Below are positions 15,798-24,843 of a stretch of 64,000 nucleotides of DNA, piece by piece. The notes under the pieces are model-generated. The model saw only the letters and a program-made list of their open reading frames with translations, was not told the origin of the DNA and searched no databases. The stretch's first letter is position 1. Each line of letters opens with the position of its first letter. The stretch is taken from NCBI RefSeq assembly GCF_040675855.1, contig NZ_JBEGIK010000001.1, positions 3,472,001-3,536,000 of the forward strand, given 5' to 3'. The DNA is from Microbacterium sp. LWH3-1.2. GTDB taxonomy: Bacteria > Actinomycetota > Actinomycetes > Actinomycetales > Microbacteriaceae. The translations under genes and the position numbers were made by a program.

Positions 15798-16301
15798 TCA
15801 CCCCGCGAGCTGCTCTGTCAGACCATGGCCCCATTCCCGGGCGCGCTGGAGCTGTCCGCCGACGAGAGGGCCCTCGTAGCCTTCGACCAGAAAGCTCGCG
15901 GTGTCGACGACCTCCAATCCGAGCTTCCTGGCGACACGGGCGGCGCTCTGCGACGCCGCGCCCGGCAGGAGCGGCATGTCCACGCGGGTGTCGAATGCCG
16001 CGAAAGCACAGGCCGACGGGGGCGCAGGGAGGGCGTGGAGCCATTCGCGCAGCCCTTCGGGCACATCCGTGTAAGCGCCGCCGCGTCGAGCCGCGCCTCT
16101 CCGAGTCGCGAGTCGCGACATCGAGAACGCGTGGGTTGGTCCGCCGACGACGAGCAGATCCACGTCGTCGGGCACGCGTTGCGGCGCATCGGAGACATCG
16201 AACACGGAAACGTCCGACCCGTCGGCCATGCCATCGGCGATCGCGTCGGCGATCCGGTGAGTGTTCCCGAACATCGACTCGTAGACGACTAGTGCACGCA
16301 T
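15798..16301 (-). CDS. flavodoxin
   Basis: A 167-residue flavodoxin with the FMN loop V-Y-E-S-M-F-G-N-T-H-R-I-A near the N-terminus and the loop G-G-P-T-H-A-F-S-M-S around residue 55. ATG 16301 is chosen because the fold begins there; the upstream part of the frame overlaps the universal stress gene. It is the third gene of a probable operon alcohol dehydrogenase-universal stress protein-flavodoxin, ten bases after the previous stop. A closely related but broken copy lies at 24071-24396. Confidence 0.9.
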   Translation of the reverse strand: MRALVVYESMFGNTHRIADAIADGMADGSDVSVFDVSDAPQRVPDDVDLLVVGGPTHAFSMSRLATRRGAARRGGAYTDVPEGLREWLHALPAPPSACAFAAFDTRVDMPLLPGAASQSAARVARKLGLEVVDTASFLVEGYEGPLVGGQLQRAREWGHGLTEQLAG

Positions 16302-16311
16302 GACGGCACTC

Positions 16312-16779
16312 TCAACGTTCCGCCGCAGCGGCGCCCTGCGCGAGTCCCTCGCTTCGTCCGTGGACGACGACGACAGGGCAATGCGCGTACTCCGCGCACG
16401 CCGTGCTGACGGACCCGAGCAGCAGCCCGGCGAAGCCGCCGTGCCCGCGACTGCCGAGCACGAGCATTCCGGCGCGATCACTGACGTCGATCAGCGTCCG
16501 CGCGGCAGGGCCGACGAGGACGGTTCGCGTGAGTCCCTCGGGTGGCGAAGCGCCGAACGCCCTCTCGATGGCAGCGTCCAGCGTGTCGGCGGCACTCTGC
16601 TCGGGATACCAGCCCGGGACTTCCGGACCGGCGAACGACGGGTACGTCCATGTGGTGATCGCTTCCAGGGGGGCGTCGAAGGCCTCCGCCAGGCGCGCCG
16701 CGTACCGGAGGGCGGCGATCGACGACGCCGATCCGTCCACGCCTGCGACGATGCGATCCGGGTCTGTACTCTCATCCAT
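16312..16779 (-). CDS. universal stress protein
   Basis: A 155-residue single-domain UspA protein. The start I-V-A-G-V-D-G-S-A-S-S and the C-terminal ATP-binding pattern G-S-R-G-H-G-G-F-A-G-L-L-L-G-S-V-S are complete (G-2x-G-9x-G-S/T), so it should bind ATP. Its ATG overlaps the alcohol dehydrogenase stop by eight bases, which shows translational coupling. USPs are core members of DosR-type regulons and help survival under low oxygen or stress. Confidence 0.92.
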   Translation of the reverse strand: MDESTDPDRIVAGVDGSASSIAALRYAARLAEAFDAPLEAITTWTYPSFAGPEVPGWYPEQSAADTLDAAIERAFGASPPEGLTRTVLVGPAARTLIDVSDRAGMLVLGSRGHGGFAGLLLGSVSTACAEYAHCPVVVVHGRSEGLAQGAAAAER

Positions 16780-17833
16780 CGCTCAAACCCTCCTCACCCG
16801 TCACCGGGACGACGTCAGCGGTGTGATAGGTGAACACCAGGCGTGCAGGCACCGTGCCGGCGAGAACCTCGTCAACCGAGGCGTTCACCTGATCGAGGTC
16901 CCGGGTCTGCGTGATCACGCGCGTGCGTCCGGCGGCGTGGAGCGCGAAGACCTCCGCGAGATCCTGCCGCGTGCCGACGATCGAGCCGATGACGCTGATG
17001 CCCTTGAGCACCGTGTCGAAGATCGGGATCGTCAGCGTGCCGTCAGCCGGGAGCGAGACCAGCACCAGTCGACCCCCGCGGTTGAGGGCCTCGAACGACT
17101 GCTCGAACACCTTTCGGGCGACGGCGAGCACCACAGCCACGTCCGCGCCGCCCAGATCGCGGATCGCTTGGACCGGATCGGTCAGCTCGGCGTTGACGAC
17201 GTGGTCCGCGCCGAGCTCGGCGGCGAGCGCCAGCTTCTCAGCGGTGACGTCCACGGCGATGACCTTCGCACCGACGAGTCGGGCGTACTGCACGGCCAGG
17301 TGGCCCAGGCCGCCGACACCGAACACGACGACCGTCTCACCGGGAGTGACGTGCGCATTCTTGATGGCGGCGTAGGTGGTGACTCCCGCGCACGTCAGCG
17401 GTGCGGCATCGAGCGGGGTGACCCCGTCGGGGACGAGGACGGCGAAGCGGGCGTCGGCGAGCATGTATTCGGAGTATCCGCCGTCCACGGCGTAGCCGTT
17501 GTTGTACTGCTGCTCGCACAGGTTCTCGCGACCATCGACGCAATACCGGCACTCGCCACATGCGTGCCCGAGCCAGGGCATCGCCACTCGCTGACCGATC
17601 GTCCGCGTGGTCACCCCCTCGCCGACAGCCTCGATGATGCCGACACCCTCATGCCCGGGCACGAGTGGCAGGTGAGGCTTCACCGGCCAATCACCACGCA
17701 TGGCGTGGATGTCGGTGTGGCAGAGCCCGCATGCCTCCAGCCGCACCAGGACCTGTCCAGGACCGGGTTGCGGAATGGCCCGCTCCTCCACACGCGCCGG
17801 CGCTCCGAAATCATCAACGACTGCGGTCTTCAT
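16772..17833 (-). CDS. zinc-dependent alcohol dehydrogenase (AdhP-type)
   Basis: A 353-residue medium-chain dehydrogenase. The catalytic zinc ligands C38 and H61 (G-H-E-G-V-G) are present, as is the structural zinc set C92, C95, C98 and C106. The Rossmann loop G-V-G-G-L-G and the following acidic residue in V-I-A-V-D point to NAD. It interconverts primary alcohols and aldehydes. ATG 17833 has GAGGAG before it. A DevR-like box at 17892-17905 lies 59 bases upstream, so it heads a stress operon with the next two genes. Fermentative NAD recycling during oxygen limitation is a likely role. Confidence 0.92.
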   Translation of the reverse strand: MKTAVVDDFGAPARVEERAIPQPGPGQVLVRLEACGLCHTDIHAMRGDWPVKPHLPLVPGHEGVGIIEAVGEGVTTRTIGQRVAMPWLGHACGECRYCVDGRENLCEQQYNNGYAVDGGYSEYMLADARFAVLVPDGVTPLDAAPLTCAGVTTYAAIKNAHVTPGETVVVFGVGGLGHLAVQYARLVGAKVIAVDVTAEKLALAAELGADHVVNAELTDPVQAIRDLGGADVAVVLAVARKVFEQSFEALNRGGRLVLVSLPADGTLTIPIFDTVLKGISVIGSIVGTRQDLAEVFALHAAGRTRVITQTRDLDQVNASVDEVLAGTVPARLVFTYHTADVVPVTGEEGLSDG

Positions 17834-17891
17834 GGTCATCTCCTCGGCAGTATCTCTTTCATCAGTGTCTCCGCCGCGCGGTCGGGCAGAT

Positions 17892-17905
17892 GGGACGTAG
17901 GTCCT
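17892..17905 (-). promoter_or_regulatory. DevR/DosR-like box 3
   Basis: On the minus strand AGGACCTACGTCCC, matching box 1 at 12 of 14 positions. It lies between the alcohol dehydrogenase operon and the divergent P-type ATPase gene and could serve both. Confidence 0.6.
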
Positions 17906-18121
17906 GCGGCCCCGGAACACGACGATCTCCCGGCGTCTGGTCATCGGATCGACACCGTCCCGAGGACGCTGCATGGGTTCGCTGTCGCTGACCGCGGATG
18001 TCGAGCCGCCGAGTTCGAAGATGCTTCGCGGTCGCGTCGGCGAGCAGGACCGCCGGAATCGCGACGCTCGCGAGGAGCCAAGCGTGACCCCGCTTCGTCG
18101 CGATCTGGGATGCTGAGCGGC

Positions 18122-20041
18122 ATGCGACTGCTCCGTTCGCTGTGGATCTACCCCGTCATCACCGTGACCGTCATCATGCTGGGCATCGTCGTGGCGCTCG
18201 CAGCGACGGATCAGCCTCGGGCTGCTCGCTGGATCGCGACGGCGTGGGTGGGCGCCGTGGTGGTCTGGACGCTGGTGGGCATGATTCGCGACGTGGTGAA
18301 GGGCCATGTGGGCCTCGACATCCTGGCTGTCGTGGCGATGGTGGCGACCCTGGCGGTCGACGAGTACATCGCATCGCTGATCATCGTCCTGATGCTGTCG
18401 GGTGGGGAGGCACTGGAGGATTTCGCACAGCGGAGGGCCAAACGCGATCTCACTGCGCTGCTGGATCGTTCGCCGCGGGTCGCCCACGTGCTCTCGAGGG
18501 GCGAGGGGCCGGAGCTCGTAGAGGCGCAGGATGTCCCCGTCGACGAGGTCTTGGTCGGCGACGTCCTTCTCGTCCGCCCGTCCGAGATCGTTCCCGTCGA
18601 TGGGGTGCTGCTCACCGATGACGGCACCTTCGACGAGTCTTCATTGACCGGGGAGAGCATGCCGGTGGGCCGGAGCGCAGGCGATGAAGTTCTCTCGGGA
18701 GCGATCAACGGCACCCGTGCCGTGCGGATCCGCGCTTCTCGCAGCAGCGCCGAGAGTCAGTATCAGCAGATCATCGCGCTTGTGCACGCCGCCGAGGAGT
18801 CGCGCGCGCCCGTCGTACGTCTCGCGGACCGCTTCGCGATTCCGTTCACCGCCGTCTCGCTCGTGCTGGCCGGGACGGCCTGGGCCATCTCCGGGGATCC
18901 GACCAGGTTCGCGGAGGTGCTGGTGCTGGCGACACCGTGCCCGCTGCTGATCGCGGCACCGGTCGCGTTCCTAGGGGGCCTCTCACGGTCGGCCAAGAGC
19001 GGAGTGATCATGAAAGGCGGTGCCGTGATCGAGCAATTGGCCGGTGTGCGGTCAGCCGCTTTCGACAAGACCGGAACGCTCACGCGGGGAAAGCCGACGC
19101 TCGTCGCGGTGCGACCCGCCGCCGGATTCTCGTCCGACGAGCTGCTGCGCCTGTCCGCCTCCGCCGAGCAATACTCCTCGCACGTCCTCGCGAGCAGCAT
19201 CCGGCAGGCTGCGATCGATGGCGGCCTGGAGCTCCTCGGCGCAGGCGACGCGAGCGAGGTCGCGACCAACGGCGTGACGGCCGATCTGGGTGGCCGAACA
19301 GTCGTCGTCGGCAAACCCGGGTACGTGTCGTCGATCGCCGCCGATATGCACCGGACCGAGTTGAAGCCGGGCCAGGCGGCGGCGTACGTCGCGGTCGACG
19401 GACAGTTCGCGGGCGCACTGGTGCTCGCGGACGATCCCCGTCCCGAATCGCCGGCGGTGATCTCCTGGCTGCGCTCCGCAGGTGTGGAGCGGATCACGAT
19501 CCTGACCGGCGACGCCCAAGCAACCGCCGAGTCGATCGGCTCTGCTGTCGGCATCGACGAGGTGCACGCCGAGCTGCTGCCCGGCGAAAAGGTACAGCTC
19601 GCGGCGGAACTGCATCCCCGCCCCGTGCTCATGGTGGGCGACGGGGTGAACGACGCGCCGGTCCTCGCGGCCGCCGACATCGGCATCGCCATGGGGGCGA
19701 AGGGTGCGACGGCTGCGGGAGACGCCGCGGACGTCGTGATCCTCGTCGACTCGCTCGCGAAGGTGACCGACGCCATCGCGATCGCCAGACACACCCTGCG
19801 CGTCGCTCTGACGGCGATCTGGATCGGCATCGGCCTCAGCGTCGGCCTCATGCTCGTCGCGATGACCGGTGTGATCCCGGCAGTCGCAGGCGCGCTCACC
19901 CAGGAGCTCGTAGACCTCGCGACGATTCTGTTCGCCCTCCGCGCGCTCCGGGGACCGACGAGCGGCCTCCCTCGGGACGCGAACTCCGCTTCGATCGTTC
20001 CGTTCCGCTCCGACTCGTCGGAGGGAGCCCTCGGCCGATGA
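18122..20041 (+). CDS. heavy-metal-type P1B ATPase lacking HMA domain
   Basis: A 639-residue P-type ATPase from ATG 18122 (an ATG at 18110 is also in frame). Motifs: T-G-E-S at 176-179, the membrane metal site T-P-C-P at 271-274, D-K-T-G-T at 315-319 with the phosphorylated Asp, and G-D-G-V-N-D-A-P near 505. There are about six to eight membrane helices. No N-terminal CxxC metal-binding domain is present, and the metal site is TPCP, not CPC, so the cation is unclear. Similar pumps sit in actinobacterial stress or dormancy clusters. It is divergent from the alcohol dehydrogenase operon across box 3. Confidence 0.88.
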   Translation: MRLLRSLWIYPVITVTVIMLGIVVALAATDQPRAARWIATAWVGAVVVWTLVGMIRDVVKGHVGLDILAVVAMVATLAVDEYIASLIIVLMLSGGEALEDFAQRRAKRDLTALLDRSPRVAHVLSRGEGPELVEAQDVPVDEVLVGDVLLVRPSEIVPVDGVLLTDDGTFDESSLTGESMPVGRSAGDEVLSGAINGTRAVRIRASRSSAESQYQQIIALVHAAEESRAPVVRLADRFAIPFTAVSLVLAGTAWAISGDPTRFAEVLVLATPCPLLIAAPVAFLGGLSRSAKSGVIMKGGAVIEQLAGVRSAAFDKTGTLTRGKPTLVAVRPAAGFSSDELLRLSASAEQYSSHVLASSIRQAAIDGGLELLGAGDASEVATNGVTADLGGRTVVVGKPGYVSSIAADMHRTELKPGQAAAYVAVDGQFAGALVLADDPRPESPAVISWLRSAGVERITILTGDAQATAESIGSAVGIDEVHAELLPGEKVQLAAELHPRPVLMVGDGVNDAPVLAAADIGIAMGAKGATAAGDAADVVILVDSLAKVTDAIAIARHTLRVALTAIWIGIGLSVGLMLVAMTGVIPAVAGALTQELVDLATILFALRALRGPTSGLPRDANSASIVPFRSDSSEGALGR

Positions 20042-20136
20042 GACGGGGGACGCTGAGAGTGTTCCGGCTCGCCAGCCATGGCTGGCGGACGCCGCCCCGG
20101 CGTCATACTGTGGCCTCGGCGCCGAGGAGGTGCGAC

Positions 20137-21864
20137 ATGACCGGACCCGACCCACTGTCGTTCCCGGACGGCCCGCGCCTCGATCTCGACGAGGCGCTCA
20201 CCACCCTGCTGACCCAGGCGGAGCGAGTCCGCGCGACGCAGGACCGACTGCGCGCGCTTCTCAGCGCCACCCAGGCGGTCGTGGAGGAGAGCGACCTGCC
20301 CTCGGTCCTTCGTCGGATCGCACAGGCGGCGGCGACGTTGGTGGACGCGGAGTACGGCGCGCTCGGCGTGATCGCTCCGGAGCGGGACGCGCTCGAGGAG
20401 TTCATCTACGTGGGTCTCGGCGACGACCAGGCCGCCGCGATAGGGCATCTGCCCACGGGACACGGTCTGCTCGGCGCCCTGATCGCCGACCCGCATCCGA
20501 TCCGGCTGCCGAGCATGGCCGACGACCCCCGCGCCGTGGGCTTTCCCCCTCACCACCCCAGGATGGACTCGTTTCTCGGGGTGCCCGTCCGGGTGCGAGG
20601 CGAGGTGTTCGGGAACCTCTATCTCACCAACCGCCGTGACGGCCTGTTCACGGAGGAGGATGAGCGCCTGGTCGAGGCGCTGGCGACCACTGCCGGCTTC
20701 GCGATCGAGAACGCCCGGCTTCTCGAGCAGGCGAGGGGCCGTGCGCAGTGGATGAGTTCCGCAGCAGAGCTGTCCGCCGCGCTCCTCTCGTCCACCACCG
20801 ACACCGCCTTCGACCTCATTGCCAGCCGCATTTTCGACTTGCCGGATATCGACAAGGTCACGGTCGTGCTGGCGGACGATTCCGGGGCCCAGCTTCACGT
20901 CGCCGCCGCCCGCGGACAGGGCGAGAGCGAGGTCAGGGGACTCTCGCTCGATGCTTCATCGACATGCGCGGGCGCCGTCATCACGAGCGGACAGGCGCGA
21001 TCATACGTCCGCGAACCGTCGCCCGAGAACGACCCGCTGCGCGTGGTGCGCGACGGGGATGCCGGCCCGGTGGTCGCAGCCCCGCTGCGGAGGCGGGGAC
21101 GGCTCTGGGGTGTTCTGTGCGTTGCACGCGACCCCAATGGCCGGCGCTTCACGGTGGCCGATCTCGAGAGCATCGCCGACTTCGCCTTCCGTGCGAGCCT
21201 CGCGCTCGAGCTGTCGCACGCTCGGGAGGAGGGTCAGCGCGCGCTGCTCGCCGACGATCGGCGCCGGATCGCACGTGACCTCCACGATCACGTCATCCAG
21301 CAGCTGTTCGGTACCGGCCTCACGCTGCAGGCCGTCGCCGGAAAGCTTCCGCCCGGACCGGAGACCGAGCAGCTGCACGCGAGCATCGACCAGCTCGACG
21401 ACGCGATCTCGCAGATCAGGACCGTCGTGTTCGCCCTGTCCCAGCGCGACGAGAGCTCACTGCGCCACCGCGTGATCGACGTCGTCGCGGACCTCTCGGC
21501 CATGTTGCGTCGTCCACCCGCCATCCGGTTCACCGGCCCGGTGGATCACGCGATCACGGGCACCCTGCTGGTCGATGTCGTCGGCGTGACCCGCGAGCTT
21601 CTCAGCAACGCCGTGCGCCATTCGAGAGCCGACCGGATCTCCGTGGAGGTCGGCATCGACGCGGACACCGCCGTGGTGCAGGTGGAAGACGACGGCATCG
21701 GGATCGGTGCAGGCGACCGGCGCAGCGGATTGAAGAATCTCGCCGACAAGGCAGCAGCGCGCGGAGGACAGTTCACGGTCGAGTCCGTGTCCGGTGCCAC
21801 GACGGTACGCTGGGCCGCTCCCCTGAACGGCGAGGCCGACAAGAGACAGGGGCGGAGTCGATGA
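20137..21864 (+). CDS. devS: DevS/DosS-like GAF sensor kinase
   Basis: A 575-residue soluble histidine kinase. Two GAF domains occupy about 45-195 and 215-360; a HisKA_3 dimer domain has the phosphorylated His at 383 (A-R-D-L-H-D-H-V-I-Q-Q-L), followed by a GHKL ATPase with N-A-V-R-H-S and D-D-G-I-G-I-G. No membrane segment is present, as in DosS/DosT. The first GAF has G-F-P-P-H-H-P-R-M-D-S-F-L-G-V-P, and one of H139/H140 may match the heme-ligating His of DosS; that needs an alignment. ATG 20137 follows GAGGAGG. The stop overlaps the response regulator start by four bases. It probably senses oxygen, NO or redox state. Confidence 0.9.
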   Translation: MTGPDPLSFPDGPRLDLDEALTTLLTQAERVRATQDRLRALLSATQAVVEESDLPSVLRRIAQAAATLVDAEYGALGVIAPERDALEEFIYVGLGDDQAAAIGHLPTGHGLLGALIADPHPIRLPSMADDPRAVGFPPHHPRMDSFLGVPVRVRGEVFGNLYLTNRRDGLFTEEDERLVEALATTAGFAIENARLLEQARGRAQWMSSAAELSAALLSSTTDTAFDLIASRIFDLPDIDKVTVVLADDSGAQLHVAAARGQGESEVRGLSLDASSTCAGAVITSGQARSYVREPSPENDPLRVVRDGDAGPVVAAPLRRRGRLWGVLCVARDPNGRRFTVADLESIADFAFRASLALELSHAREEGQRALLADDRRRIARDLHDHVIQQLFGTGLTLQAVAGKLPPGPETEQLHASIDQLDDAISQIRTVVFALSQRDESSLRHRVIDVVADLSAMLRRPPAIRFTGPVDHAITGTLLVDVVGVTRELLSNAVRHSRADRISVEVGIDADTAVVQVEDDGIGIGAGDRRSGLKNLADKAAARGGQFTVESVSGATTVRWAAPLNGEADKRQGRSR

Positions 21865-22505
21865 CCAACGTCTTCCTCGTCGACGATCACGAGATCGTGC
21901 GCCGCGGGCTCGTGGACCTCGTGCGGGCTCAGACCGACCTGGAAGTGGTGGGCGAAGCGGCCACCGTGCGGCAAGCCATCGGCCGCATCGAGGCCACCCT
22001 GCCCGACGTCGCGGTCCTCGATGTCCGGCTTCCCGACGGCAGCGGGATCGACCTCTGTCGCGACATCCGTTCCCGCATGCCTGCCGTCGCGTGCCTGATG
22101 CTCACCGCGTACGACGATGACGCCGCCGTCCGTGCGGCTGTACTCGCCGGCGCGTCGGGGTACATCTTGAAGGACATCGGCGGCTCGCGACTCGTGGATG
22201 CCATCCGATCCGTGGCGAACGGCCGAACGCTCATGGATGACGCCGTCGTGAAGCGGGCGACGGAGAAGATCCGTGAGCGAGCCGACAACAGCGACCCGCG
22301 CCTGGGGTCGCTCGGGCTCCGCGAGCGACAGATCCTGCGACTGATCGCCGACGGACTGACCAATCGGCAGATCGGCGAGCACCTCGGCATCGCCGAGAAG
22401 ACGGTGAAGAACTACGTGTCGTCGCTCCTGAGCAAGCTCGGCCTCGAACGCCGCACTCAGGCCGCCGTGTTCCAGCTCGAGCATCGCGGCGGACAGCCGA
22501 GCTAG
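21861..22505 (+). CDS. devR: DevR/DosR-like response regulator
   Basis: A 214-residue NarL/LuxR-type regulator. The receiver has D8, D9, the phosphoacceptor D54, T82 and K104. The C-terminal LuxR helix-turn-helix reads E-K-T-V-K-N-Y-V-S-S-L-L-S-K-L-G, which is almost the same as the DNA-reading helix of mycobacterial DosR. Its start overlaps the stop of the kinase gene. It is the natural candidate for binding the GGGAC-N4-GTCCC boxes found at 13419, 13642, 17892, 23932, 23968 and 24844. The match of protein helix and palindrome supports a DosR-type regulon in this organism. Confidence 0.92.
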   Translation: MTNVFLVDDHEIVRRGLVDLVRAQTDLEVVGEAATVRQAIGRIEATLPDVAVLDVRLPDGSGIDLCRDIRSRMPAVACLMLTAYDDDAAVRAAVLAGASGYILKDIGGSRLVDAIRSVANGRTLMDDAVVKRATEKIRERADNSDPRLGSLGLRERQILRLIADGLTNRQIGEHLGIAEKTVKNYVSSLLSKLGLERRTQAAVFQLEHRGGQPS

Positions 22506-22541
22506 CTTCTCGCCGTATCGCGACTCCCCTCGACGGCATGC

Positions 22542-23012
22542 TCACGCTCCGCCGGGCGTCGCCGGTGCGTGTGCGGCGACATACGTCGACCGGTGCGGGT
22601 GTGCCAGATGCGTCAGGACGCCGAGAAGCAGCATCGTGACACCGAGTTCGACCAGACCCAGCGCGAAGTAGAGCGCCTGCAGGAGACTGAAGGGGATGTA
22701 GATCATCTGGATGAAGATCCAGATGAGGCACGCGAACCCGCCCGCCGCCGCGAGCGGCATCGACCAGCGAGATCTCATGATGGTCGCGACGAACGCGGCC
22801 GCGTGCACGCCGGCAACCAAGACGATGAGGCTCATCCCGGGAACGAGGTACGACGAGAACGGAGAACCCTCGAGGTACTCCGCCGGCGGGACGATCACCG
22901 CCCCCCAATCGGGATTGAGGCTGCCGAAGATCAAGGCGAGCCCTCCTGCGAACGCGGTGATCGCGACGAACGCCTGCGCGCTCAGCAGCGCGATACGGGC
23001 GAATCGGATCAT
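22542..23012 (-). CDS. four-helix membrane protein, unknown
   Basis: A 156-residue integral membrane protein with about four hydrophobic helices (for example L-S-A-Q-A-F-V-A-I-T-A-F-A-G-G and L-I-V-L-V-A-G-V-H-A-A-A-F-V-A). ATG 23012 comes three bases after the stop of the tandem universal stress gene, with GAGAGGAGTGATC before it. No family name was recognised. Its position in an operon headed by a universal stress protein with two nearby DevR-like boxes suggests it belongs to the same response. Confidence 0.7.
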   Translation of the reverse strand: MIRFARIALLSAQAFVAITAFAGGLALIFGSLNPDWGAVIVPPAEYLEGSPFSSYLVPGMSLIVLVAGVHAAAFVATIMRSRWSMPLAAAGGFACLIWIFIQMIYIPFSLLQALYFALGLVELGVTMLLLGVLTHLAHPHRSTYVAAHAPATPGGA

Positions 23013-23014
23013 GA

Positions 23015-23860
23015 TCACTCCTCTCTTCCGTGGTGAAGCACAGCGTCCCGGGGAATGACTGCGACCGGGCACTCCGCCTGCCAGAGCACACCCTCGGCGA
23101 CCGAGCCCAGCAGGCTGCCTGCGAGGACGCCGCGATGATGAGTGCCGATGACCAGCATCGAGCTGCGCGGCGCATAGCGCAGCAGCGCGGCCGAGCGACT
23201 GTCTCGCACGAGTTCACTCTGCAGGCGCATCGTCGGATAACGCTCGACGAGCCAGTTCACGGCAGCAGTCAGCGTCGCGCGATGATCGGCCATCACATCC
23301 TCCTGCGTCGCAACCATCACCGCCGATCCCGAGAAGGACGGCGTCGGCATGAGCCACGCGTGCACCAGACGGACAGACGTCTCGGTCTCCTCGGCCTCCT
23401 GAGCCGCGAACGCGAGCGCGGTGCTGGACGAATCATCGTCGGAGATCCCGATGGTGATCGGATCGCCGACATCCACCCAGCCGGCAGGCACCATGACGAC
23501 GGGAACGCGAGCATGGGTGCTGATACGCAACGGCATGGCGCCGGCCATCGCCGCGCGGATCGGGTGTCCCGGATTGATGCCCACGACGAGCAGATCCGTA
23601 TCATCGGCGAACTCGGTCAGCGAGTCGGGTACACCGCCCTCGAGCCGATGGAGTTCGACTCCGACACCGGGCACCCTGTCGCGGAGAAAGGTCTCGGCCT
23701 CCGCCAGCTGGTCGAGCGCGGATGCCCGATCCTGCGCGAACCGGGACACCACATTGACGAGACCGACCTTCGCCACCTCGCGGCCGGCTCGTGCCGCCAC
23801 CCAGGCCAGCGCCGACACGGATGCCGGACTCCCGTCGTAGCCGAGGACGATGCGTTCCAT
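23015..23860 (-). CDS. tandem universal stress protein
   Basis: A 281-residue protein with two UspA domains (about 1-140 and 143-275). The first begins I-V-L-G-Y-D-G-S-P-A-S; its ATP loop is degenerate (G-I-N-P-G-H-P). The second keeps G-T-H-H-R-G-V-L-A-G-S-L-L-G-S-V-A, a good ATP-binding pattern. ATG 23860 is preferred over 23872 because GATGGGG lies eight bases before it. The reverse-oriented box at 23932-23945 is 72 bases upstream. Two-domain USPs are common in mycobacterial DosR regulons. Confidence 0.9.
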   Translation of the reverse strand: MERIVLGYDGSPASVSALAWVAARAGREVAKVGLVNVVSRFAQDRASALDQLAEAETFLRDRVPGVGVELHRLEGGVPDSLTEFADDTDLLVVGINPGHPIRAAMAGAMPLRISTHARVPVVMVPAGWVDVGDPITIGISDDDSSSTALAFAAQEAEETETSVRLVHAWLMPTPSFSGSAVMVATQEDVMADHRATLTAAVNWLVERYPTMRLQSELVRDSRSAALLRYAPRSSMLVIGTHHRGVLAGSLLGSVAEGVLWQAECPVAVIPRDAVLHHGREE

Positions 23861-23931
23861 GAGCGACCCCATCTCGAATCGGCGACCTCTGCCGTTGTCG
23901 AGCAGTCAAATCGCGCCGGCGTCCGAGCGCC

Positions 23932-23945
23932 GGGCCGAAAGTCCC
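23932..23945 (-). promoter_or_regulatory. DevR/DosR-like box 4
   Basis: GGGACTTTCGGCCC on the minus strand, upstream of the tandem universal stress gene. It lies 22 bases from box 5, which points the other way. Confidence 0.7.
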
Positions 23946-23967
23946 ATCGATCGGCTCACGAGAACAC

Positions 23968-23981
23968 GGGACCTTCGACCC
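23968..23981 (+). promoter_or_regulatory. DevR/DosR-like box 5
   Basis: GGGACCTTCGACCC, identical to box 2. It faces the broken flavodoxin gene at 24071. Confidence 0.75.
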
Positions 23982-24070
23982 GACGCCTCCTCACCCAAGC
24001 CGATCGAATGAAGCGAGGCGACGGAATGAACACCACCCACAACCCGGCCGCTCCGAAAGGTGCAGTTCGA

Positions 24071-24396
24071 TGACGAATTCTCCCGCCACCGACCCACGGT
24101 CGCGATCGCGATCGTGTACGAGTCGATGTTCGGCAACACGCGGCGCATCGCGGAGGCGATCGCCGACGGCATCCGCCTGCAGCGACCGGTCAGCCTGATC
24201 CCCGTCGGACAGGCCGATCGTCTCCCCGCGGACGTCGACGCGCTGATCATCGGCGCCCCCACCCATGCCCACGGACTGAGTCGACCCGAGTCGCGGGCCG
24301 AAGCGGTGGTCTGGGCTGGCAACGAACAGAAGCACCTGAAGCTCGACGACGCCTGGAGCGACTCCGGCGTCCGCGAATGGCTGGCCGACGGATCAC
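24071..24396 (+). pseudogene. truncated, frameshifted flavodoxin
   Basis: ATG 24071 has an AAAGG ribosome site, but its frame loses sense after about 11 codons. The flavodoxin sequence (I-V-Y-E-S-M-F-G-N-T-R-R-I-A-E-A) continues in another frame from about 24093, after a GCGATC tandem repeat where slippage could have happened. The fold runs through the second FMN loop ([10 protein letters not shown]) and then stops abruptly after R-E-W-L-A-D-G at about 24396, where antisense phosphoenolpyruvate synthase sequence begins. A DevR-like box lies about 90 bases upstream. It resembles the intact flavodoxin at 15798-16301. Confidence 0.7.
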
Positions 24397-24840
24397 CCCG
24401 CTCTGCAGGTTGGTCAGCCCCATCTCGTCGCAGACGAAGCGCAGCGCCTCGCACTCCATCGCGAAGCAGTCCTCGAACTCGGGCGTGATGTAGCGGGACG
24501 CCCCGCGCCATCCCAGCATCGGGTTCTCCTCCCGTGGTTCGTAGCGGTCACCGCCGAACAGGTGGGCGTACTCGTTGGACTTGAAGTCACTGGTCCGCAC
24601 GATCACCGGCTCGGGGCGAACGCGGCAGCGATCGTCGCCACGCCCTCCGCGAGGCGCCGGACGAAGAAGTCCGGCGCCGATGGGTAGGCGGCGATGCGGT
24701 CGGCGACGTCGGTCTTGAGTGGTTCGGGGAACGCATCGAACTCGAGCAGCGCCCGGGAGTGGATGCCGATCTGGTGGCCCACGATGAACTCCAGCCGGGG
24801 GTGACGAGCCCGTCATCTCCGGGATCGTCTGCTCCCACCG
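24397..24840 (-). pseudogene. ppsA: phosphoenolpyruvate synthase fragment
   Basis: The minus strand encodes a stretch typical of the C-terminal PEP/pyruvate-binding domain of phosphoenolpyruvate synthase: [13 protein letters not shown], then [14 protein letters not shown] and [15 protein letters not shown]. Upstream the sense moves to other frames ([15 protein letters not shown]), so there is at least one frameshift. About 150 of the usual ~780 residues remain. Both ends are cut: at about 24397 by the flavodoxin fragment and near 24840 by the next promoter region. It is clearly non-functional. Confidence 0.75.
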
Positions 24841-24843
24841 CAC

